The notes under the pieces: model-generated | What the model was told of the DNA's origin: nothing | The model's input: the letters and a program-made list of their open reading frames with translations, nothing else | Databases searched by the model: none | Program-made: the position numbers and the translations under genes | Shown here: piece by piece, positions 57,524 to 64,000 of the stretch | How positions within the stretch are numbered: the first letter of the stretch is position 1 | Layout: the number at the start of each line of letters is the position of its first letter | Assembly: GCA_038503035.1 (NCBI GenBank) | Contig: JAVSML010000046.1 | Span: forward strand, 813,662-877,661 | Direction of reading: 5' to 3' | DNA length: 64,000 nt | Source of the DNA: Crocodylus rhombifer | Taxonomy: Eukaryota > Chordata > Crocodylia > Crocodylidae

Positions 57524-60447
57524 GCCCGCTGGGGGATGGGGGGACTACTGCCCCTGCTGGCCCGCTGAACGGCCCTTGTAAAGCCAGCGGACCAAGGCAC
57601 TTAAGGGGGCACTTAAGGGAGCCCACCCCTGCCCCAGCCCTGGCACAATCTGTGGGCAAGGCAAGAGCCCCCAAGGGCACACTTGCCTGCCTGTACACTA
57701 ATGCCAGGAGCCTGGGCAACAAGCAGGATGAGCTCATCCTCCTGCTCAGTGCAAAGAAATATGATGTCATTGGGATAACGGAGACCTGGTGAGACTCCAC
57801 CCATGACTGGACCATGGGTATAGAGGGCTATACCCTGTACAGGAGGGATCGTGTTGACAAAAGGGGCGGGGGTGTAGCTCTCTATGTGAAGGAAAGCTAC
57901 ATGTCCCTGCAAGCTGATGTTGGCGACCGGCATGGACAGCTAGAGACCCTCTGGGTAAAAATTCGTGGGGAATTCAGCACAGGGGACATAACGGTGGGAG
58001 TCTACTACAGACCTCCCACTCAAAGTCCCGAGCTTGACCAGGAGTTCGCCTGGGAACTTACTGAGGCCGCTTGCTCCAGGACCTTGGTTGTCATGGGTGA
58101 CTTCAATTACCCAGACATCTCGTGGGAAGATCACTCAGCTAAATCTGAGCAGGCGCAAATCTTTCTCTCGTGCGTGGATGACCTCTACCTGACTCAAGAA
58201 GTCTATGGGCCAACGAGAGGCAAAGCACTCCTTGACCTGGTACTGGCTACGGGGGACGACCTAATCGGCGACCTAGTGATTGATGGGAAGTTGGGTGACA
58301 GCGACCACGAGCTGATCACCTTCACCATCCACCATAAAGCTGGCAAGTCAGTCAGCAACACAGAAGTCCTTGACTTCAGAAAAGCTGACTTTGACAAGCT
58401 CAAGAGGCTAGTCGGTCAGGCCCTCAGGGACCATGACCCCAGGGAGTTGGGAGTTCAAGAAGAGTGGTTGCTTCTCAAGGAAGCGATCCTCAGTGCACAA
58501 GCTAAATCTATTCCAACACGGAGGAAAGGCAGCAAGAAGGCACAGCAGCCCTCCTGGCTCTCCAGAGACCTAGCGGACCTCCTGTGGCTAAAAAGGAAAG
58601 CCTACAAAGGATGGAGGACGGGATTCACCTCCAAGGAGGATTACTCCATGCTGGTCCGGTCCTGCAGGGAGCAAACCAGGAAAACCAAGGCTGCAACTGA
58701 ACTCCAAATAGCTTCAGGCATCAAGGACAACAAAAAGTCCTTTTTCAGATATGTGGGGAGCCGGAGGAATAGCAAGGGCAATGTTGGACCCCTGCTAAAC
58801 CAGATGGGGCAACTGACAACTGATGCCCAGGAAAAAGCCAACCTATTAAATAGGTACTTTGCGTCAGTCTTTCATCAGTCACACGGGATGTCCATGCCTG
58901 CTATGGGACAGGGAAATCTGGGTGAGGGGAATTCCCTACCCTCCATCAATGCTGACCTCGTGAAGGAACACCTTGAGAAGCTGGATACCTTCAAGTCAGC
59001 TGGCCCTGACAACCTGCACCCCAGGGTACTCAAGGACCTGGCAAGCGTCATAGCCCAGCCCCTGGCACGGATCTTTGAAAAATCCTGGCGCTCTGGTGTA
59101 GTGCCCGAAGACTGGAAGAAGGCCAATGTGGTGCTGATCTTCAAGTAAGGGAGGAGAGTGGATCCGGCTAACTACAGGCCCATTAGCCTGACTTCTATCC
59201 TGGGGAAGATCTTAGAAAAGTTTATTAAGGAGGCCATCCTTGAGGGACTGGCCCAGGCTAACATTCTAAGGGACAGCCAGCATGGGTTTGTTGCAGGTAG
59301 GTCTTGTTTGACCAATCTCATTTCCTTCTATGACCAGGTGACCTATCACCTGGACAAGGGAGAAGAGATTGATGTCATATATCTTGACTTCAAGAAAGCT
59401 TTTGATCTGGTATCCCATGATCACCTCTTGGCCAAACTGCCCAGTTGTGGCTTTGGCTCCACCACGATCCGCTGGCTGGGAAATTGGCTTCGTGGTCGGA
59501 CCCAGAGGGTTGTGATTGATGGCAGTCATTCATCGTGGTGCCCTGTGACCAGTGGGGTCCCTCAAGGCTCTGTCCTGGGACCCATACTGTTCAACATCTT
59601 CATTAACGATGTGGACATTGGAGTCAGGAGTGGACTGGCCAAGTTGGCCGATGACACCAAACTTTGGGGCAAAGCATCCACGCCAGAAGATAGGCGGGTG
59701 ATCCAGGCTGACCTGGACAGGCTCAGCAAATGGGCAGACGAGAACCTGATGGTGTTTAACACCGAAAAATGCAAGGTTCTCCACCTTGGGAGGAAAAACC
59801 TGCAGCACCCTTATAGGCTCGGCAGTGCTACGTTGGTTAGCACTACAGAAGAAAAAGACTTGGGGGTCATCATTGACCACAAGATGAACATGAGCCTGCA
59901 ATGCGATGCTGCGGCTAGTAAAGCGACCAAAATGCTGGCGTGCATCCATAGATGCTTCTCGAGCAAATCCCGGGACGTCATTCTCCCCTTGTACTCGGCC
60001 TTGGTGAGGCCGCAGCTGGAGTCCTGCGTCCAGTTTTGGGCTCCACAATTCAAAAAGGATGTGGAGAAGCTTGAGAGAGTCCAGAGGAGAGCCACGTGCA
60101 TGATCAGAGGTCAGGAAAACAGATCTTACGATGACAGGCTGAGAGCCATGGGACTCTTTAGCCTGGAAAAGCGCAGGCTCAGGGGTGATCTGATGGCCAC
60201 CTACAAGTTTATCAGGGGTGACCACCAGTACCTGGGGGAATGTTGGTTCACCAGAGCGCCCCAAGGGATGATGAGGTCGAACGGTCACAAACTCCTGCAA
60301 GACCGTTTCAGGCTGGACATACGGAAGAATTTCTTTACTGTGAGAGCCCCCAAGGTCTGGAACAGTCTGCCAGTGGAGATGGTTCAAGCACCTACATTGA
60401 ACACCTTCAAGAGTAAATTGGATGCTTATCTTGCTGGGAACCTATGA
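57499..60447 (+). pseudogene. CR1 ORF2: endonuclease plus reverse transcriptase, two stops
   Basis: The frame overlaps the end of ORF1 and runs about 982 codons, the usual length. Endonuclease (APE type, nicks target DNA): TNARSLGNK at 57697, ITETW ending 57789, YYRPP at 58003, GDFN at 58096-58107 and SDH at 58300-58308. Reverse transcriptase: PDNLHPRVLK near 59005, NYRPISLTS near 59170, YLDFKKAFD 59380-59406, GVPQGSVLGP at 59554 and LADD 59644-59655; then the conserved C-terminal segments to the stop at 60445. Stops at 57790 (TGA where relatives have a second Trp after ETW) and 59146 (TAA in the FKKG motif) inactivate it. Otherwise the frame is intact. The LADD box is unusual, as most relatives here have FADD. 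Confidence 0.92.
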
Positions 60448-60560
60448 CCCCAGCTGACTTCCTGCCCTTTGGGCAGGGGGCTGGACTCGATGATCTCCCG
60501 AGGTCCCTTCCAGCCCTAAGGTCTGTGAAATCTATGAAATCTATGAAATAAATCTATGAA
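60448..60560 (+). other. CR1 3' region with stem-loop and AAATCTATG tail
   Basis: The 3' untranslated part is only about 110 bases. It has the inverted repeat CCTGCC...GGCAGG around CTTTG, the block GGACTCGATGATCTCCCGAG and three or more AAATCTATG-like units. CR1 reverse transcriptase is known to recognise this end, which explains its conservation. Confidence 0.85.
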
Positions 60561-60600
60561 AACCCAATGAAGCTATCTGCTCCATCAGTGTTTTCTTAGT

Positions 60601-61330
60601 GGTTGTGTCTACATGTGTAATTAATGCACCTGAATTTTATATGCAGAAAATTCAGCCTCATTAACCAGCTCCTGGGCACATGTCTATATGTGCACCCACA
60701 TTGGGAGCACATTGTGCCCGACAGGAGCAGCTCAATCCAAATCTGCTCTGCCCCCTGCAGCAGCCAGGGGGAGTTCCAGGCTCCCCTGGGTGCCAGCCCC
60801 AGGCTGGCAGGGGGCATGCGACTTGCTCTGAAGTCCTGGGGGGAGGTGGGAGCAGTTGTCCCATCCTCAGAGGCTGCTCCCTTCCAACCACAGGGAGAGA
60901 GTGGCTGGCCCTGAGCCCTGGGAGGCTGAGGGAGCTTTCCCAGCTGTAGGGGCAGCTCCCAGCCACATGGAGCTCAGGATCACAGCCCAGATCCACAGCA
61001 CTGGCCTGCCCCACTCTCCCTGCAGCTGGGAGGGAGTAGCTTCCAGAGCTGAGACCTCCCCCTGAACCCTGGAGGTTTAACCAGGCAGTCATTGTGGCCC
61101 CCTGCTGCATAGACTGACCAGGAAGAATTTGCTCCCAATCTGCATCTTCACATGTGCTACGGCACATTAGTTAATGAGCCTTTTTTCTAATACCTGTATC
61201 TATTGGTACTAGCAAACAGTGCATTCAGCTAATTTAATGCACAGTAATTTCTGCACACATGTAGATGGTGACACTTTACTGTGAATTAGAATAGTTTAAT
61301 GAGCAGTAAAGCGTCTTGTGTAGATGCACC
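60601..61330. mobile_element. 730-bp TCTACAC-type inverted-repeat element with GC-rich core
   Basis: The left end GGTTGTGTCTACATGTGTAA and the right end, reversed (GGTGCATCTACACAAGACGC), match the smaller MITEs at 7.2 kb and elsewhere. AT-rich shoulders (TAATTAATGCACC; AGTAAAGCGTC) flank a GC-rich middle (about 60710-61110). Frames of 69-168 residues across the core have no domain. It links the small MITEs to the GC-core elements. Confidence 0.7.
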
Positions 61331-62785
61331 TGGTATTTCTAGGAACGGCAGGAGAAGTGACATGCTTTGTTGTTGATAGTCACAGTATCAATGCTTTTTA
61401 CACAGATACCCTTTTCCTTCCAGATCTGTCCATCATACTTATCTCCATGGTATCTGGGTGCCTGTCCTGTATTCCAGACTTAGATTTAAATTTAAGGATC
61501 AGGAAAGATTTTTTTGTTGTTGTTAAAATTAGATTATTGTGGGTTGGGAGTATGAGACAACGCTTTGTACTGCGAAATCTTAACGTGTCTATTTAAACTA
61601 CAGTTAATTAAATCTATTTCAGTGTATGTTTTCCAATTTAATTTTAAATCATTCCAGTTCATTTCAAACCCAACAAATCACTATGTTTTTGAGTTTCATG
61701 GAAAGTTAAATCTCTCTCAGAAGGAGAAAAATAGTTCTTTGAAGTTTTAAGTATGAAAAGGGAAGTGTTTGCTGTAAACTTGAGATTTACATATTTTGAA
61801 ATAAAATTTTCTCAGATTTTTAAAATGTGCTAATAATAAATCAAGAAATAACAAAACTTAATACTGCAAAATTACTTAGCTGCTAGTGCATCAATTTCAC
61901 AGCCCTCATATTACAATGAAGGAAGCCACAGCAATAAGACAATATTATTTCATGCATTCTGTAATAAGTAGTTTGCTAGTCATAAATGGTCCAATTGTCA
62001 TTTTCAGTGAAGTTAATGGGACTAGGTAAATTGATGTCAGCTCATAAGCTAGCCCAGTGAGTTTATGGTAGCTGTCAACTAATGAACTTTCATGGGAAAT
62101 CATGAAATTTCTCTTGGGGGCCAGGCACTGTAATTACAATGGTAAATGAAATTAGCAGTTCATTTTGTACATCTCAGTATATAGTTTAGGTCATCAAAAT
62201 GGGAGAGAAAGGGACACTAGGCCATTTTTTATGCAGTTATGAAAATCACATGGAAAAAAGGATGACTAATGGAGTTGCGCAGATGCAAGGAAAAGTCTAG
62301 ATCTTGATTAGAAGGGAGATATATCATACCTACTACTCATACTTTATAACCATCCTAATTTTCAATGCACCTCATTTTTCCTTTTCTAAGACATGTCTGT
62401 TGCTATTATATTCTCTATTCAGAGAGTAATTTTAATTTAAGATGTCTGCTACACAGGCATATCATTCACACTGCTGAGGTATTCCAAAGAGACTAGTAAT
62501 GCTGGATGCCTCAATACATGGATTCCCAAATTAAGACACTTTTACAGACACCACCTCAAAAAATTGTGTCACTAACAGGGAGCCTAGGACTCCCTATTAT
62601 TTTAAGGAGAAAGAAGCAGGAGAGAATTCCCCAGGTGAAGGAAAACACTGCCTTGATGAGCTGGCTGCAGGGGAATAGGCACCCAACGGCCATGGGCTAG
62701 GAATACTTATTGAAGCATCAGGGGCACTGCTTCAGTAGCTATATCAGCAGCCTATTTAGAATGAAAGAGAGGCAGCTGCAGGGAG
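61331..62785. other. unique AT-rich DNA, nothing recognised
   Basis: No gene or named repeat is visible between the full-length CR1 neighbourhood and the last CR1. Confidence 0.45.
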
Positions 62786-64000
62786 TGAATCAGGAAAGCC
62801 AAGGCTGCAACTGAACTCCATCTGGCTTCACACATGAAGGATAATAAAAAGTCCTTTTTCAGATATGTAGGGAGTCGGAAAAAAAGCAAGGGTAACATTG
62901 GAGCCCGATGAACCAAATGGGACAACTGATAACCAACACCCAGGAAAAAGCCAACCTGCTTAATGGGTACTTTGTATTGGTCTTTCATCTGCCCAAAGGG
63001 ATCGCCCTGCCTAGCATGATGCAGGACGGCCAGGGTGAGGGAATATTTATACCCAGCATCAGTGTAGACCTTGTAAAGGAACACCTTGAGAGGCTGGACA
63101 CCTTCAAGTCAGCTGGTCCTGACAGATTACACCCTAGAGTACTCAAGGAGCTGGCAGGTGTCATAGCCCAACCATTGGCAAAGATATTAAAAAACTCATG
63201 GTGCTCAGGTGAAGTACCTGAAGACTGGAAGAAGGCCGAAGTGGTACCTATCTTCAAGAAAGGGTGGAAAGTAGATCCTGGGAATTACAGGCCAATCAGC
63301 TTGACCTTAATCCCCAGTAAGATTCTGGAGAAAATTATCAGAGAGACCCTCCTTGATAAGCTGGCTGAGGGCAACATCCTGAGGGACAGCCAGCACAGGT
63401 CTGTCACAGGTAGGTCTTGCCTGACCAATCTCATCTCCTTCTATGACCAGGTGACATATCACCTGGACAAGGGAGAAGAAATTGACCTCATACATCTGGA
63501 CTTTTAAAAAGTTTTTGATCTGGTGTCCCATGATCTCCCCATGGAAAAACTGGCCAACTGTGGCCTCAGCTACACCACAGTCTGATGGCTGGGAAATTGG
63601 CTCCGAGGTCAGACCTAGAGAGTAGTAGTCAGTGGTAGCAAATCATGATGGTGCTCCGTGACCAGTGGTGTCCCCCAAGGCTCTGTCTTTGGACCGGTTC
63701 TCTTTAACATCTTTATCAACAATGTGGTCACTGGTGCCAGAAGCGCACTGGCCCAGTTTGCTGATGGCACTAAACTTTGGGACAGGTTAATGATCTAGGC
63801 TGACTTGGACAAGCTTAGTAAGTGGGTGGATACAAACCTGATGACATTCAATACTGATAAATGCAAGGTACTCCACCTCAGGGAAAAAAAACCCGCAGCA
63901 TGCTTATAGGCTCAGCAGTGCTACGCTTGCTAGCACTACTGCTGAAAGAGACCTGGGGGTCATGATTGATCACAAGATGAGCATGAGCCACCTATACAAT
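62786..64000 (+). pseudogene. decayed CR1 LINE ORF2, continues past window end
   Basis: The copy starts just before KAKAATEL-like sequence of the linker (AGGAAAGCCAAGGCTGCAAC at about 62791). It holds QEKANLLNGYFVLVFH, TFKSAGPDRLHPRVLKELAG, DWKKAEVVPIFKKG and NYRPISLTLI (62908-63310), followed by the DQVTYHLDKGEEIDLIHLDF box ending in a stop at 63505. Further on the LADD/FADD position reads FADG (near 63760), losing one catalytic aspartate. Many later lesions occur. It is related to the 55.9-60.6 kb subfamily but much older. Its 3' end lies outside the window. Confidence 0.9.

Larger units (their letters stand above)
55911..60560 (+). mobile_element. near full-length CR1 LINE
   Basis: The element is laid out in order as two 122-bp 5' repeats, a GC-rich 5' leader, ORF1, an overlapping ORF2 frame, and a short 3' region with a CCTGCCCTTTGGGCAGG stem-loop. 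It ends GGACTCGATGATCTCCCGAG, GGTCCCTTCCAGCCC and a tail of repeated AAATCTATG units. Complete CR1 copies are rare because most are 5'-truncated. The damage seen is two frameshifts in ORF1 and two premature stops in ORF2. The first repeat starts at 55911, directly after CCACACTCAG. I did not find a clear target duplication. Confidence 0.93.

Noticed and set aside
59530..60387. 285-residue minus-strand frame across the full-length CR1
   Set aside because: It is the antisense shadow of ORF2; the same shadow appears in the 50-kb copy.
1..64000. CRISPR arrays, operons, prokaryotic promoters
   Set aside because: The window is clearly vertebrate nuclear DNA; no regularly spaced repeat arrays exist.

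Overview
The window is vertebrate nuclear DNA that I read as intergenic or intronic sequence of a reptile, most likely a crocodilian (a turtle is the main alternative). The basis is the dominance of CR1-type LINEs with short octamer-like 3' tails. Alongside them are a Ty3/gypsy (sushi-like) remnant, LTRs, and many short inverted-repeat elements whose ends resemble GGGTGTGTCTACAC or GGGTGTGTCCAGATGAG. I find no host protein-coding gene, rRNA, tRNA or CRISPR array that I can defend. Almost every long open frame lies in a transposable element or is an accidental frame through a GC-rich repeat core.

Layout. 0-5 kb: a CR1 3' stub, a hAT-like fragment, then a decayed CR1 whose ORF2 is interrupted by a 902-bp solo LTR with a perfect 5-bp target duplication, then a GC-rich inverted-repeat element. 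5-18 kb: mostly unique AT-rich DNA with small inverted-repeat elements, SINE-like boxes, a CR1 fragment (10.9-11.8 kb) and an LTR-like block (14.9 kb). 18.2-20.7 kb: on the minus strand, the 5' half of a sushi-like Ty3/gypsy element (LTR, gag, protease, start of reverse transcriptase) carrying a nested 187-bp hAT element with a perfect 8-bp target duplication. 21-34 kb: unique DNA with scattered small transposons, a CR1 fragment (25.9-26.6 kb) and several hairpin elements. 34-43 kb: an antisense LTR-like block, a 756-bp foldback hAT-like element and two more GC-rich inverted-repeat elements. 43-50 kb: mainly unique DNA with one LTR-like block.

50-64 kb is a CR1 cluster of four copies from at least two lineages. 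Two are minus-strand, one carrying an uninterrupted 511-residue reverse transcriptase frame. One is a nearly full-length plus-strand element at 55.9-60.6 kb, with tandem 122-bp 5' repeats, an ORF1 with zinc-finger-like cysteines and an SGNH esterase, and an ORF2 with endonuclease and reverse transcriptase broken by only two stop codons. The last is a decayed copy running off the end.

The elements do not form a host pathway. What the window offers is an insertion history: CR1 before LTR at 3 kb, gypsy before hAT at 19 kb, and a younger CR1 burst at 50-61 kb. The most noteworthy items are the tandem 5' repeats of the full-length CR1, its variant LADD reverse-transcriptase box shared with a second copy, and the recurrent family of elements with long GC-rich cores.
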